Assembly: GCF_026319325.1 (NCBI RefSeq)
Contig: NZ_JAPDMU010000002.1
Span: 1 to 64,000, forward strand
Source of the DNA: Methylophaga sp. OBS3
GTDB taxonomy: Bacteria; Pseudomonadota; Gammaproteobacteria; Nitrosococcales; Methylophagaceae
Reading direction: 5' to 3'
Length of the DNA: 64,000 nt
The notes beneath the pieces are model-generated. The model saw only the letters and a program-made list of their open reading frames with translations. It was not told where the DNA came from and did no database searches. Positions 39,145 to 51,955 of the stretch are shown here, one piece after another (positions within the stretch are counted from its first letter, which is position 1; every line of letters begins with the position of its first letter). The position numbers and the translations under genes were made by a program.

Positions 39145-40076
39145 TCTCTGCCACGAATCCGTGGTGCTTTACGCGGATTAAATTTCTCTGGACGTGCTTT
39201 TTTAGCACCGCCGCGAGCAGGTTTTTGCTCATCAGATGACGCTTTCTTGGCTGGCCATTTGCTGTCTGACTTAGGTTTAGCCTCTGACTTACTGGTACGG
39301 ATCGCACCGCGTCCAGTTTTTGGCGCAGCCACTGTTTTACTCTTCAGACCGGCTTCTTCATACAAGAAGTCCAAATCTTTACCTTCTAACGCCATCCAAC
39401 GCCCTGGTTTGAGCTTGTTTGGCATGATGATGGGGCCATAACGCAAACGCATTAATCGACTGACTTGAACGCCGACAGCTTCCCATAAACGGCGAACTTC
39501 GCGGTTACGACCTTCTTGAATAACAACATGATACCAATGGTTAGCACCTTCACCACCTGACTCTTGGATATCAGCGAATTTCGCTTCGCCATCATCCAAC
39601 ATCACACCATCACGCAATTGCTGCATCATTTCTGGTGTAACTTCACCCAAGACACGAACCGCATACTCACGGTCCATCTCGTTAGATGGGTGCATTAACT
39701 GGTTCGCCAACTCACCATCTGTTGTCAGAATGATCAAACCACTGGTATTTAAATCCAGTCGACCAACACTGACCCAACGACCTTGCTCAGGGGCTGGTAA
39801 TGATTGAAAGATGGTACGGCGACCTTCTGGATCACTACGCGTGCAAACTTCACCAACAGGCTTGTGATACAACAACACTTGTTGTGGTTGCTGCCATAGG
39901 CGTTTTGGTGAGCATGGTTTGCCATCAAGCTTAACCACATCACCTTCTTTAATTTGTGCGCCTAGTGTTGCAACATCACCATTTACGGTAACTTTGCCTT
40001 GCTCGATCCAGGTTTCTAACTGGCGTCGTGAGCCATAACCGGCACGAGCTAATACTTTTTGAATACGTTCTGACAT
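39141..40076 (-). CDS. rluB: 23S rRNA pseudouridine synthase RluB
   Basis: Modifies U2605 of 23S rRNA in E. coli. 311 residues: S4 RNA-binding domain (about 3-50), catalytic domain with the nucleophile motif VGRLDLNTSGLIIL and RNREVRRLWEA, then a Lys/Arg/Pro-rich tail of about 65 residues (KPARGGAKKARPEKF) as in E. coli RluB. RluF/RluE are less similar because of that tail. Seventeen bases after trpS on the same strand. Confidence 0.92.
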   Translation of the reverse strand: MSERIQKVLARAGYGSRRQLETWIEQGKVTVNGDVATLGAQIKEGDVVKLDGKPCSPKRLWQQPQQVLLYHKPVGEVCTRSDPEGRRTIFQSLPAPEQGRWVSVGRLDLNTSGLIILTTDGELANQLMHPSNEMDREYAVRVLGEVTPEMMQQLRDGVMLDDGEAKFADIQESGGEGANHWYHVVIQEGRNREVRRLWEAVGVQVSRLMRLRYGPIIMPNKLKPGRWMALEGKDLDFLYEEAGLKSKTVAAPKTGRGAIRTSKSEAKPKSDSKWPAKKASSDEQKPARGGAKKARPEKFNPRKAPRIRGRD

Positions 40077-40093
40077 AACTTTCCTTCGACTGA

Positions 40094-41311
40094 CTATTTA
40101 TAAGCCAATCCCATTGCAGCACGAACCTCACTTAAGGTTTCTTGTGCCACTTCACGAGCGGCAGCGCTACCATCATCAATAATACGTCGCACATCTTCAG
40201 GGTGTTGACTGAACTCTGCAGCACGCTCACGAATCGGTTTGATTTCAGCACTGACTGCATCAATCAATGGACCTTTACAATCAAGGCAACCGATACCAGC
40301 ACTACGACATCCTTCCTGAACCCACTGCTTTTGTGCTTCATCTGAGTACACTTCATGTAATTGCCATACAGGGCATTTATCTGGCTCACCTGGATCGGTA
40401 CGTCGAACCCGGTTTGGATCTGTCGGCATCCGTCTGAGCTTATCAGCGATACCTTGCTCTGTTTCACGTAAAGAAATCGTGTTGCCATATGACTTCGACA
40501 TTTTCTGCCCGTCTAAGCCCGGCATTTTTGATGCTGGCGTTAACAGTGCTTTTGGCTCAGGCAGAATGACTTTACCGCCACCTTCCAGATAACCAAATAA
40601 ACGCTCAGTATCACCTAAGGCCAGATTTTGCTGGCTCTTCAGTAATTCACGCGCAGTCTCTAAAGCATTTGCATCGCCTTGCTCTTGATAAGCTTTGCGC
40701 AGATTGTTGTACAACTTGCCGTTTTTCTTACCCATTTTTTTAATGGCGGCTTCAGCTTTTTCTTCAAAATCAGCTTCACGACCATACAAATGGTTAAAAC
40801 GACGCGCCACTTCACGCGTTAATTCAACATGCACAACTTGGTCTTCACCAACAGGAACTTGGCCTGCACGGTAAATCAGAATATCGGCGCTTTGCAGTAA
40901 TGGATAACCTAAAAAGCCATAAGTAGAGAGATCTTTCTCTTTCAACTTTTCTTGCTGGTCTTTATAGGTAGGAACACGTTCCAACCATGACAATGGTGTC
41001 ACCATCGACAATAGTAGATGTAACTCAGCATGCTCAGGCACACGTGACTGTAAAAACAACGATGCAGCTGATGGCTCAATACCGGCAGCTAACCAGTCAA
41101 TAACCATTTCCCACACACTGTCTTCGATAACATGACTGTCTTCATAATGCGTTGTTAACGCATGCCAGTCGGCGACAAAGAAAAAGCTGTCGAACTCGTG
41201 CTGTAATTTAATCCAGTTTTTTAGTACGCCATGGTAATGTCCAAGATGCAATTGCCCAGTGGGGCGCATGCCAGAAACAATCCGACGAGACTGAAAAGCT
41301 ACCGTGTCCAC
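40094..41311 (-). CDS. trpS: Tryptophanyl-tRNA synthetase, long form with a probable [4Fe-4S] motif
   Basis: Class I synthetase charging tRNA-Trp. 405 residues, about 70 longer than E. coli TrpRS. HIGH motif PTGQLHLGH near residue 17; KMSKS motif DGQKMSKSYGN. In the C-terminal anticodon-binding region the cysteines are spaced Cx21Cx6Cx2C (DKCPVWQLH ... EGCRSAGIGCLDCK). This nearly equals the Cx22Cx6Cx2C motif that holds a [4Fe-4S] cluster in Thermotoga TrpRS. Start is GTG at 41311 with GGAG six bases upstream. Lies between the M50 protease and rluB. Confidence 0.95.
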   Translation of the reverse strand: MDTVAFQSRRIVSGMRPTGQLHLGHYHGVLKNWIKLQHEFDSFFFVADWHALTTHYEDSHVIEDSVWEMVIDWLAAGIEPSAASLFLQSRVPEHAELHLLLSMVTPLSWLERVPTYKDQQEKLKEKDLSTYGFLGYPLLQSADILIYRAGQVPVGEDQVVHVELTREVARRFNHLYGREADFEEKAEAAIKKMGKKNGKLYNNLRKAYQEQGDANALETARELLKSQQNLALGDTERLFGYLEGGGKVILPEPKALLTPASKMPGLDGQKMSKSYGNTISLRETEQGIADKLRRMPTDPNRVRRTDPGEPDKCPVWQLHEVYSDEAQKQWVQEGCRSAGIGCLDCKGPLIDAVSAEIKPIRERAAEFSQHPEDVRRIIDDGSAAAREVAQETLSEVRAAMGLAYK

Positions 41312-41334
41312 CCTATACTCCAGTATGTGCTTGG

Positions 41335-43297
<1,963 letters not shown>

Positions 43298-43597
43298 TTA
43301 AATTCCGGTTTGTGCCATCCAGCTAACAATATGGTCAGGTTTGACCATCGTTCGCAGCGTCGGCATTAATGCCTCGATGCGATCTGGCGTATCAAAAAAT
43401 TCAATTACCATCGGTAATTCCGACGATAAATCTAACAATGAGGCTTTATGTACTTTGCCATCACTGCCGAGACCAGCAACTCCACGAAATACGGTAAACC
43501 CCCGCATTTTGGTGCTTTCTAGCCACTTCAAAACTTTGCGAATATCATCGCGACCTTCCGCGAGATATAGACGCACCATCAGTACTTCATTACTCAT
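43298..43597 (-). CDS. DUF190 family protein (PII-like fold)
   Basis: 99 residues, single domain (VLMVRLYLAEGRDD ... LPMVIEFFDTPDRIEALMPTL). DUF190 proteins have a PII-like ferredoxin fold and often sit beside fluoride channels. It overlaps crcB by 8 bases and precedes serS by 3, so it is in that transcript. Could bind a small molecule or regulate the channel; not established. Confidence 0.9.
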   Translation of the reverse strand: MSNEVLMVRLYLAEGRDDIRKVLKWLESTKMRGFTVFRGVAGLGSDGKVHKASLLDLSSELPMVIEFFDTPDRIEALMPTLRTMVKPDHIVSWMAQTGI

Positions 43598-43967
43598 ACA
43601 GTCGGCCCATCATCATCCCTAACCAGGTTGCCCCAAGGCATAACACTACACTGAGCAACACATTCATTACGCTCTTCAGTAGCTCACCTTCATCCAGCAA
43701 TGCCAACGTTTCAAAAGAAAAAGTTGAAAACGTCGTAAATGCGCCAATAAGCCCTACCAAAATGCCTGCGCGCCATTCTGGCGTTAGGCTGAGCCGCTCT
43801 ACCATCAAGATAAACATCAGGCCAATAAAAAATGAGCCAATGACATTAACGGCCATCGTACCGTAAGGAAAGTCGCGACCAACCACACGATAAATGCCTG
43901 TCGACATTAAAAACCTTAAGACCGCACCAACGGCACCACCAGCCGCAATAGCAAATAATTGTGTCAC
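43590..43967 (-). CDS. crcB: Fluoride channel CrcB/Fluc
   Basis: 125 residues, four hydrophobic segments. Typical stretches are GGAVGAVLRFLMS, FPYGTMAVNVIGSFFIG, GLIGAFTTFSTFSFET (the TFSTFSxE motif of the fluoride pore). Starts with GTG at 43967. Works as a dual-topology dimer in the inner membrane. I see no fluoride riboswitch in 43968-44071. The crcB-serS neighbourhood is common in Gammaproteobacteria. Confidence 0.95.
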   Translation of the reverse strand: MTQLFAIAAGGAVGAVLRFLMSTGIYRVVGRDFPYGTMAVNVIGSFFIGLMFILMVERLSLTPEWRAGILVGLIGAFTTFSTFSFETLALLDEGELLKSVMNVLLSVVLCLGATWLGMMMGRLYE

Positions 43968-44071
43968 GACAGCTTCCCGTATAAGCGTCGATAAGCCGTG
44001 TAGTTTACCTTATTCAAAGGCTGCACTCACGGTTTAAAAGGTTGAATGTTTTTGGCAGTTTAGCCACGAGT

Positions 44072-45115
44072 TTAGGCATAACGCTTAACCATGGCACTTA
44101 ATGGCAATGGGCGAATTTTACGAGCATGACCAGCACTACCAAATGCTTTATAACGTGCTTCACAGATCTGCTGCATGGCTTGCGTTGCAGCTTTTAAAAA
44201 CTTACGTGGATCAAACACCGCAGCATTTTGCTCATCATAAACAAACTGACGAATTGCCCCCGTTGCCGCCATGCGAAGGTCCGTATCAATATTCACCTTA
44301 CGAACACCGTATTGAATACCTTCAACAATTTCCGGCACCGGCACGCCATAGGTTTGGGCAATATCACCACCATTTTGATTAATTATGGCTAACCAATCTT
44401 GCGGTACGGAACTAGAACCATGCATTACAAAATGCGTGTTAGGTAACCGCTGCTGCAAGGTTTTGAGATGACTAATCGCAAGCACATCGCCAGTGGGTGG
44501 CTTAGAAAATTTATAAGCACCATGACTGGTACCAATAGCGACCGCTAAAGCATCAACGTCTGTTAACTTCACAAACTCAACGGCTTCATCCGGATCTGTT
44601 AATAACTGACTATGGTCGAGCTTGCCTTCCGCACCATGGCCATCTTCTTCGCCCATATGACCTGTTTCTAATGACCCTAAGCAACCCAACTCACCTTCAA
44701 CTGACACACCGCATGCATGTGCAATATCACTGACTTGCCGTGTCACTGAAACGTTGTAATCAAAATCTGATGGCGTCTTCATGTCTTCTTTTAACGAGCC
44801 ATCCATCATCACTGAGCTAAAACCTGATTGAATGGCACGAACGCAAACCCCAGGGTTGGCACCATGGTCTTGATGTAACACCAGTGGAATATGCGGATAT
44901 TGCTCTAATGCTGCCTGCACGAGATGACGTAAAAATGCTTCGCCAGCGTAGTCGCGGGCGCCCACACTGGCCTGCATAATAACGGGGCTATCGACCGCAT
45001 TTGCCGCCTGCATAATCGCCTGAACCTGTTCAAGATTACTGACATTAAATGCAGGCACGGCAAACTGATGTTCTGCGGCATAGTCGAGTAGCTGCCGCAA
45101 GGCAATCAAGGCCAT
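44072..45115 (-). CDS. fba: Class II fructose-bisphosphate aldolase
   Basis: Interconverts fructose 1,6-bisphosphate with glyceraldehyde 3-phosphate and dihydroxyacetone phosphate. 347 residues. Zinc histidines in HQDHG and in [21 protein letters not shown] carries an active-site Glu; [13 protein letters not shown] is the phosphate-binding end. It is the 'Calvin cycle' subtype (347 residues, SFDxFN-like start AVPAFNVSN) rather than E. coli FbaA. Last gene of the leftward tkt-gap-pgk-pyk-fba run. Confidence 0.96.
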   Translation of the reverse strand: MALIALRQLLDYAAEHQFAVPAFNVSNLEQVQAIMQAANAVDSPVIMQASVGARDYAGEAFLRHLVQAALEQYPHIPLVLHQDHGANPGVCVRAIQSGFSSVMMDGSLKEDMKTPSDFDYNVSVTRQVSDIAHACGVSVEGELGCLGSLETGHMGEEDGHGAEGKLDHSQLLTDPDEAVEFVKLTDVDALAVAIGTSHGAYKFSKPPTGDVLAISHLKTLQQRLPNTHFVMHGSSSVPQDWLAIINQNGGDIAQTYGVPVPEIVEGIQYGVRKVNIDTDLRMAATGAIRQFVYDEQNAAVFDPRKFLKAATQAMQQICEARYKAFGSAGHARKIRPLPLSAMVKRYA

Positions 45116-45136
45116 AAAGACTCCTGTAGATTCTGA

Positions 45137-46600
45137 TTATTCGCAGTCGCTTTGCACGTTAGGAGAGACTAATTCACCTACCCTAACAAGCTTCAAGGCA
45201 TTCGTACTGCCGGGCTTTTCAATATCACCCTTGGTAATAATCACTATATCACCATCGCTGACGACTCCGCGACGCTGTAATTCATCGATCATTTCTCTAT
45301 TTAATGATGCGTGATCGGTGTATTCCACGTTGAATGCAACAGGATAAACACCGCGATAGAGCGTGACGCGGCGTTGGCTATCTAAATTAGGCGTTAACGC
45401 AAAAATAGGAATACCCGAACTAATCCGTGACATCCAAAGTGGCGTAGAGCCAGACTCTGTTAAAGCAGCAATCGCAGCCACAGGTAAATGATTGGCTAGA
45501 TACATCGCCCCCATCGCAATCGCCTCATCCATCCGCTCAAACTTGGAATCAATACGATGTCTTGAAACGCGAATTTCACGCTGTTGTTCTGCTTGCAAGC
45601 AAACGCGATCAACAGCTTCAATCACTTTTACTGGGAATTTACCCACTGCTGTTTCACCGGAAAGCATCACCGCATCAGTACCATCTAATACAGCATTGGC
45701 AACATCAAATACCTCAGCACGGGTTGGAATCGCATTATGAATCATCGACTCCATCATTTGTGTGGCGGTAATCACCACCTTATTACTCTGTCGGGCTTGT
45801 GAAATCAGACTTTTTTGAATGGGTGGTAATGCTGCATCCCCCATCTCCACACCAAGATCACCGCGCGCCACCATAATGCCTTCCGCACTTTGCATGATGG
45901 CATCAATATCATCTAATGCTTCAGCACGCTCAATTTTGGCAATGATGCCACCCTGACCGCCTGCGTCACGTAATAACTGACGCGCTTGCTCGATATCTGC
46001 AGCACTTCGAGGAAAAGACACAGCAATATAATCAGCCTGAATATCTGCGGCGATTTTGATATCTGCCATGTCTTTTTCTGTTAGCGCTCGGGCCGATAAA
46101 CCACCGCCTTGCCGGTTAATGCCTTTATTGTCAGATAAGCGCCCGCCAACAATCACCTTACAATGGATTTCAGGCCCAAGGACTTGTTCAACCCAAAGCA
46201 CAATTCGACCATCATCCAACAGTAACGTGTCACCATCATGAACATCTTCAGGTAGCGCTTTGTAATCAATGCCAACGCGAAACATATCACCAATCTGCTC
46301 ATCCAAAGCAGCATCAAGGATAAAGGTGGCACCTTCGGCTAGCTCTGTGCCGCCATGTTTAAACCGGGAAATACGAATCTTGGGGCCTTGAAGATCAGCC
46401 AAAATGCCAACCTGACGCCCATAAAGCTGGGCGCGGCTACGGACTTTCTCTGCCAATGCAGCATGTGCAGAGGCTGATCCGTGAGAGAAATTGAGCCGGA
46501 CGACGTCTAATCCAGCAGCGATCATTGCATCCAACACCTCGACCTCGCTACTTACTGGGCCGAGGGTGGCTACGATTTTTGTTCTGCGCCTAGCAGCCAA
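45137..46600 (-). CDS. pyk: Pyruvate kinase
   Basis: 487 residues. RRTKIVATLGP start, LNFSHGSASAH, the active-site stretch GGIIAKIERAEAL (catalytic Lys) and MVARGDLGVEMG, and MLSGETAVGKFP. The start is TTG at 46600 with AAGGAGG five bases upstream, close behind pgk (15 bases). C-terminal allosteric domain is complete. Unusual start may tune the level relative to pgk. Confidence 0.96.
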   Translation of the reverse strand: MAARRRTKIVATLGPVSSEVEVLDAMIAAGLDVVRLNFSHGSASAHAALAEKVRSRAQLYGRQVGILADLQGPKIRISRFKHGGTELAEGATFILDAALDEQIGDMFRVGIDYKALPEDVHDGDTLLLDDGRIVLWVEQVLGPEIHCKVIVGGRLSDNKGINRQGGGLSARALTEKDMADIKIAADIQADYIAVSFPRSAADIEQARQLLRDAGGQGGIIAKIERAEALDDIDAIMQSAEGIMVARGDLGVEMGDAALPPIQKSLISQARQSNKVVITATQMMESMIHNAIPTRAEVFDVANAVLDGTDAVMLSGETAVGKFPVKVIEAVDRVCLQAEQQREIRVSRHRIDSKFERMDEAIAMGAMYLANHLPVAAIAALTESGSTPLWMSRISSGIPIFALTPNLDSQRRVTLYRGVYPVAFNVEYTDHASLNREMIDELQRRGVVSDGDIVIITKGDIEKPGSTNALKLVRVGELVSPNVQSDCE

Positions 46601-46615
46601 ATTGGCCTCCTTGGA

Positions 46616-47800
46616 TTACTCCGCGGCGCGTTGCTCCAACACATCAACAGCAGGGAGTTTCTTACCTTCCAAGAACTCTAAGAACGCCCCACCGCCTGTC
46701 GAGATATAAGAGACATCGTCGCAGATTTTATATTTTGAGACTGCCGCTAACGTGTCACCACCGCCAGCAATAGAAAAGGCTGAAGACTCGGCGATGGCCA
46801 TTGCGACCTCTTTGGTACCTTCGCCAAATTGATTGAACTCAAACACACCGACTGGGCCATTCCAAACAATTGTGCCTGCTTTCATCAAAATGTCGACTAG
46901 CTGCGCTGCTGATTTGGGACCGATATCAAAAATCATATCATCATCTTGAACCTGATCAACGGCTTTAATTTCAGCTTCCGCATTCTCAGCAAAACGTTTA
47001 CCGCAAACCACATCAACCGGAACAGGAATATCGGCACCACGTGCTTTAGCATCAGCCATCAATTGTTTACAGGTATCAATTAAATCGGCTTCGTATAACG
47101 ATTGACCAACGTTATAACCCGCAGCAGCAATAAAGGTATTAGCAATACCACCGCCAACGATGAGCTGATCGACCTTACCGGATAATGACTCTAAAACCGT
47201 TAATTTAGTTGAGACTTTTGAACCACCAACAATGGCCACCATCGGACGGGCTGGTTGTTCTAATGCTTTAGATAATGCCTCTAACTCAGCCGCTAGTAAT
47301 GGGCCTGCACAAGCAACTTTGGCATATTTAGCTACGCCATGGGTTGAGGCTTGGGCACGATGCGCCGTACCAAATGCATCCATAACAAACACATCGCACA
47401 TTTGTGCCATGCGACGCGCCAATTCATCATCGTTAGCTTTTTCGCCAACATTGAAGCGAACGTTTTCGCAGATAACCAGTTCACCTCGTTCTACCGGTAT
47501 AAAGTCAGGTTCTAACCAGTTTTGCTCAAGTCGAACAGGTTGATCTAGTAATGCTGTCAGGTAATTAGCGACCGGAGCTAATGAATATTTATGTTCGTAT
47601 TCACCCTCAGTCGGACGACCTAAGTGAGACATCACCATGACTTTGGCACCTTTTTCTAATGCCAATTTAATCGTTGGTAATGAAGCCATGATACGTGTTG
47701 CGTCAGCAACAACACCCGATTTCAATGGTACATTCAAATCTTGGCGAATAAGAACACGTTTATCAGTCAGATCCAGATCAGCCATTTTAATGACAGTCAT
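46616..47800 (-). CDS. pgk: Phosphoglycerate kinase
   Basis: 394 residues. N-terminus [23 protein letters not shown] matches E. coli Pgk, which supports ATG 47800 (GAGGA upstream) over the ATG at 47785. [16 protein letters not shown] (nucleotide loop) and the terminal [14 protein letters not shown] are diagnostic. Between gap (with a terminator between) and pyk. Confidence 0.97.
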   Translation of the reverse strand: MTVIKMADLDLTDKRVLIRQDLNVPLKSGVVADATRIMASLPTIKLALEKGAKVMVMSHLGRPTEGEYEHKYSLAPVANYLTALLDQPVRLEQNWLEPDFIPVERGELVICENVRFNVGEKANDDELARRMAQMCDVFVMDAFGTAHRAQASTHGVAKYAKVACAGPLLAAELEALSKALEQPARPMVAIVGGSKVSTKLTVLESLSGKVDQLIVGGGIANTFIAAAGYNVGQSLYEADLIDTCKQLMADAKARGADIPVPVDVVCGKRFAENAEAEIKAVDQVQDDDMIFDIGPKSAAQLVDILMKAGTIVWNGPVGVFEFNQFGEGTKEVAMAIAESSAFSIAGGGDTLAAVSKYKICDDVSYISTGGGAFLEFLEGKKLPAVDVLEQRAAE

Positions 47801-47867
47801 TTTCAGTCCTCTCTCTCAAATTTTATTTTTATATCGTGCGCTACTGATTATAGCGATTGCCGATAAT

Positions 47868-47893
47868 AAAAAAAGGCCACCCGTAAGGTGGCC
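47868..47893 (-). terminator. Intrinsic terminator between gap and pgk
   Basis: On the minus strand GGCCACC / GGTGGCC stem with a 5-base loop, followed by seven T. It can reduce read-through from gap into pgk. Confidence 0.88.
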
Positions 47894-47916
47894 CATGATT
47901 TATTTTTATTTAGGGC

Positions 47917-48996
<1,080 letters not shown>

Positions 48997-49006
48997 TTAA
49001 GTTTGC

Positions 49007-49044
49007 AAAAAAATAGCCAGTCGATTTACACCGACTGGCTATTT
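49007..49044 (-). terminator. Intrinsic terminator of tkt
   Basis: Perfect 13-base stem AAATAGCCAGTCG / CGACTGGCTATTT with an 8-base loop, then a T run on the minus strand. Confidence 0.93.
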
Positions 49045-49073
49045 CCATTTAACGCATCATCTCAGAAGCTGGA

Positions 49074-51059
49074 TTACAGCACTGATTTGACAGTTTTAAC
49101 AACGTTTTCGACAGTGAAGCCGAAGTGTTTCATCAGAACGCCACCTGGTGCAGATTCACCAAATGTGTTGATACCAACACTACCGCCTTCCAGACCAACG
49201 TACTTAGCCCAGAAATCAGTTACACCAGCTTCAACAGAAACACGTTTAACACCTGGTGTCAGAACGCTATCTTTGTAAGCTTGGTCTTGACGATCAAACA
49301 CGTTAGTTGAAGGCATAGAAACAACGCGTGCTTTCACACCGTCAGCTTTCAATGCTTCTTGTGCTTGAACAGCCAAGTCAACTTCTGAACCAGTTGCGAT
49401 GATGATAACGTCAGCTGCGCCGTCTGCTTCAGACAGAACGTATGCACCTTTTCGGATACCAGCAACATCAGCCAGGTCATGTTTACGGCCAGGAATACCT
49501 TGGCGGCTTAATACTAAGCTTGAAGGACCATCCATACGCTCAACAGCAGCAACCCAAGCAACAGCAACTTCTGTTGCATCAGATGGACGCCATACATCCA
49601 TGTTAGGGATGTAACGCAGACCAGCTGTGTTTTCGATTGGTTGGTGAGTAGGACCGTCTTCACCTTGACCGATAGAGTCATGAGTCAGGACAGCAACAGT
49701 ACGTTGTTTCATTAATGCAGCCATACGCAGTGCAGACTTAGCATAGTCAGAGAACATGTGGAAAGTACCACCGAATGGCAGTAAACCACCGTGCAGTGCC
49801 ATACCGTTCATGATTGCGTACATACCGAATTCACGAACACCGTATGAAATGTAGTTACCTGGCTCTTTACCAGAAACGTGTTTGAAGCTTGAGCAGCTTG
49901 TCAGGTTTGAACCAGTCAAGTCAGCTGAACCACCTAAGAATTCAGGCAGAACTGGCGCTAAAGCAGCAATTGCTTTTTGTGAAGCTTGACGTGAAGCCAG
50001 GCTAGGCGCTGCTTCGTTGATTTCAGCGATAAACGCGTCAGTTGCTTCTTTCCAGTTTTCTGGCAGGTCACCCGCCATACGACGTTTGAATTCTGCAGCT
50101 AATTCTGGGTATTCAGCAGCATAAGCTTCGAATTTAGCATTCCAAGCAGCTTCGGCATCAGCACCTTTAGATTTTGCATCCCAACCAGCATAAACATCTT
50201 CAGGGATAACAAATGGTTCGTATTCCCAACCCAGTTCTTTACGAGTCAGTGCAACTTCTTCTTCACCTAATGCTGCACCGTGGCAATCGTGGCTTGCAGA
50301 TTTGTTTGGTGAACCGAAACCGATGATAGTTTTGCAGCAGATCAGTGAAGGCTTATCTTTAACTGCTTTAGCAGCTTCGATAGCTTTGTTGATTGCGTCA
50401 GCATCGTGACCATCAACTGATTGTACGTGCCAGCCGTAAGCTTCAAAACGCTTAACAGTGTCATCTGTGTACCAACCATCGATGTGACCGTCGATAGAGA
50501 TGTTGTTGTCATCCCAGAATGCGATCAGGTTACCCAGACCCCATGTACCTGCTAATGCGCAAGCTTCGTGAGAAACACCTTCCATCAAACAACCGTCGCC
50601 CATGAATACATAGGTGTGGTGGTTTACGATGTCGTGACCTGGTTTGTTAAATTGGTCAGCCATCAATTTTTCAGCCATAGCAAAACCAACACCGTTGGTA
50701 ATACCTTGACCTAAAGGACCTGTAGTGGTTTCAACGCCTGGCGCATAACCATATTCAGGGTGACCAGCACATTGTGAGTGTAATTGACGGAAAGTTTTGA
50801 TTGAATCCATCGGTAAGTCATAACCGCTCAGGTGCAGCAATGAGTAAATCAGCATTGAGCCGTGACCGTTAGACAAAATGAAACGATCGCGATCAGCCCA
50901 GTTAGGGTTGGTCGGGTTGTGTTTCATGTGGTCGTTCCACAACACTTCGGCGATATCCGCCATACCCATAGGCGCGCCCGGGTGACCCGAATTCGCTTTT
51001 TGCACTGCGTCCATGCTGAGCGCACGGATCGCATTTGCTAAATGTCTGCGTGTAGCCAT
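49074..51059 (-). CDS. tkt: Transketolase
   Basis: 661 residues. Thiamine diphosphate binding motif [13 protein letters not shown] ... [13 protein letters not shown]-terminal [10 protein letters not shown]; the pyrimidine domain has [14 protein letters not shown]. It rearranges sugar phosphates in the pentose/ribulose-monophosphate routes. RBS GGAG with a 10-base spacer. It heads the central-carbon genes and follows a thioredoxin-like gene 25 bases upstream. Confidence 0.97.
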   Translation of the reverse strand: MATRRHLANAIRALSMDAVQKANSGHPGAPMGMADIAEVLWNDHMKHNPTNPNWADRDRFILSNGHGSMLIYSLLHLSGYDLPMDSIKTFRQLHSQCAGHPEYGYAPGVETTTGPLGQGITNGVGFAMAEKLMADQFNKPGHDIVNHHTYVFMGDGCLMEGVSHEACALAGTWGLGNLIAFWDDNNISIDGHIDGWYTDDTVKRFEAYGWHVQSVDGHDADAINKAIEAAKAVKDKPSLICCKTIIGFGSPNKSASHDCHGAALGEEEVALTRKELGWEYEPFVIPEDVYAGWDAKSKGADAEAAWNAKFEAYAAEYPELAAEFKRRMAGDLPENWKEATDAFIAEINEAAPSLASRQASQKAIAALAPVLPEFLGGSADLTGSNLTSCSSFKHVSGKEPGNYISYGVREFGMYAIMNGMALHGGLLPFGGTFHMFSDYAKSALRMAALMKQRTVAVLTHDSIGQGEDGPTHQPIENTAGLRYIPNMDVWRPSDATEVAVAWVAAVERMDGPSSLVLSRQGIPGRKHDLADVAGIRKGAYVLSEADGAADVIIIATGSEVDLAVQAQEALKADGVKARVVSMPSTNVFDRQDQAYKDSVLTPGVKRVSVEAGVTDFWAKYVGLEGGSVGINTFGESAPGGVLMKHFGFTVENVVKTVKSVL

Positions 51060-51084
51060 TGTCTACGTTCTCCTATTAAAAAAA

Positions 51085-51642
51085 TTACACTGTTCGCCAC
51101 TTAATCGAACAGCCCATGCTGGGGATTTGCGCTGCTGGTCCCTTACCGGTTAGAGCCACTTGTTGCATGGCTTCAAACAAATCACGCCGCGCATCCGCCG
51201 GCGCAGCTTCTTTGCGGCTGGCGTCCAGACGGCCCCGGTATTGCAATTGCAAATCCTGGTTGTAACCGAAAAAATCCGGTGTGCAAACCGCGCCATATGC
51301 TCTGGCAACGTCTTGCGATTCATCATATAAATACGGGAATGGAAACTGATTCTCTGCTGCAATGCGGCGCATATTATCAACTGAATCCTCAGGATAATCT
51401 GCCACATCATTGGCTGAAATCGCTACTGCATTAATTCCCAGTGTTTTTAGCTCACGGGTATCACGCACTAGTCTGTCCAAAACCGCTTGTACATACGGGC
51501 AATGATTACAAATAAACATCACCAGTAAGCCTTTATCACCACGGCATTTGTCCAATGTCCAAATCTCACCGTTGGTATCCGGCAAAGCAAAATCCACCGC
51601 CGGTTTGTCAAACTCACAAATTGGCGTTTCAGTACTGACCAT
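51085..51642 (-). CDS. Thioredoxin-fold peroxiredoxin-like protein
   Basis: 185 residues from the ATG at 51642 (MVSTETP...); an upstream ATG at 51720 would add 26 residues unlike the family. AhpC/TSA-type thioredoxin fold: VDFALPDTNGEIWTL start, then FICNHCPYV with a CxxC pair (CNHC), and GAVCTPDFFG with the cis-Pro. No signal peptide. Such proteins are often called 'thioredoxin family, redoxin' and are not well characterised. Next to tkt on the same strand and probably co-transcribed. Confidence 0.88.
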   Translation of the reverse strand: MVSTETPICEFDKPAVDFALPDTNGEIWTLDKCRGDKGLLVMFICNHCPYVQAVLDRLVRDTRELKTLGINAVAISANDVADYPEDSVDNMRRIAAENQFPFPYLYDESQDVARAYGAVCTPDFFGYNQDLQLQYRGRLDASRKEAAPADARRDLFEAMQQVALTGKGPAAQIPSMGCSIKWRTV

Positions 51643-51955
51643 TCGCTTCCGCTTATTGTTATTTAGCGTCTTTTTACCGACAAATAACTGTCGAAAACGC
51701 GTGTTTGAATCCACTTTCAACGCGGGATAGTACCAGAAAATTGTTTTTTGGCGAAATGTAACAATTCATCTATTTAATAATAGTTATCAGAACATCGCCA
51801 ACAAAATGGCACGCAAATTCAGTGGCTTGCATATAACCCACCTGAGGAGTGGGGTTTAAGTAACCGCCCCTAAAAGGTTTTGTGAACACGATGCTTTAAC
51901 CAGATAGCGCTAACCGATACTATGTGTTCATAGATTTCATAACGTAGGAAACCGC
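51643..51955. other. 313-base intergenic region between the thioredoxin-like gene and mrcB
   Basis: Divergent promoter region for the leftward carbon operon and rightward mrcB. It holds an imperfect hairpin around 51835-51858 (AACCCAC / GTGGGGTT). A TGGCACG at about 51808 lacks a correctly spaced -12 partner, so I do not call a sigma-54 promoter. No convincing gene seen. Confidence 0.5.

Noticed and set aside
43968..44071. Fluoride riboswitch before crcB
   Set aside because: No match to the conserved pseudoknot sequence blocks by eye; a covariance search would be decisive.
51800..51832. Sigma-54-like TGGCACG in front of mrcB
   Set aside because: The next TTGC is 12 bases away instead of 4, so the -24/-12 spacing is wrong.
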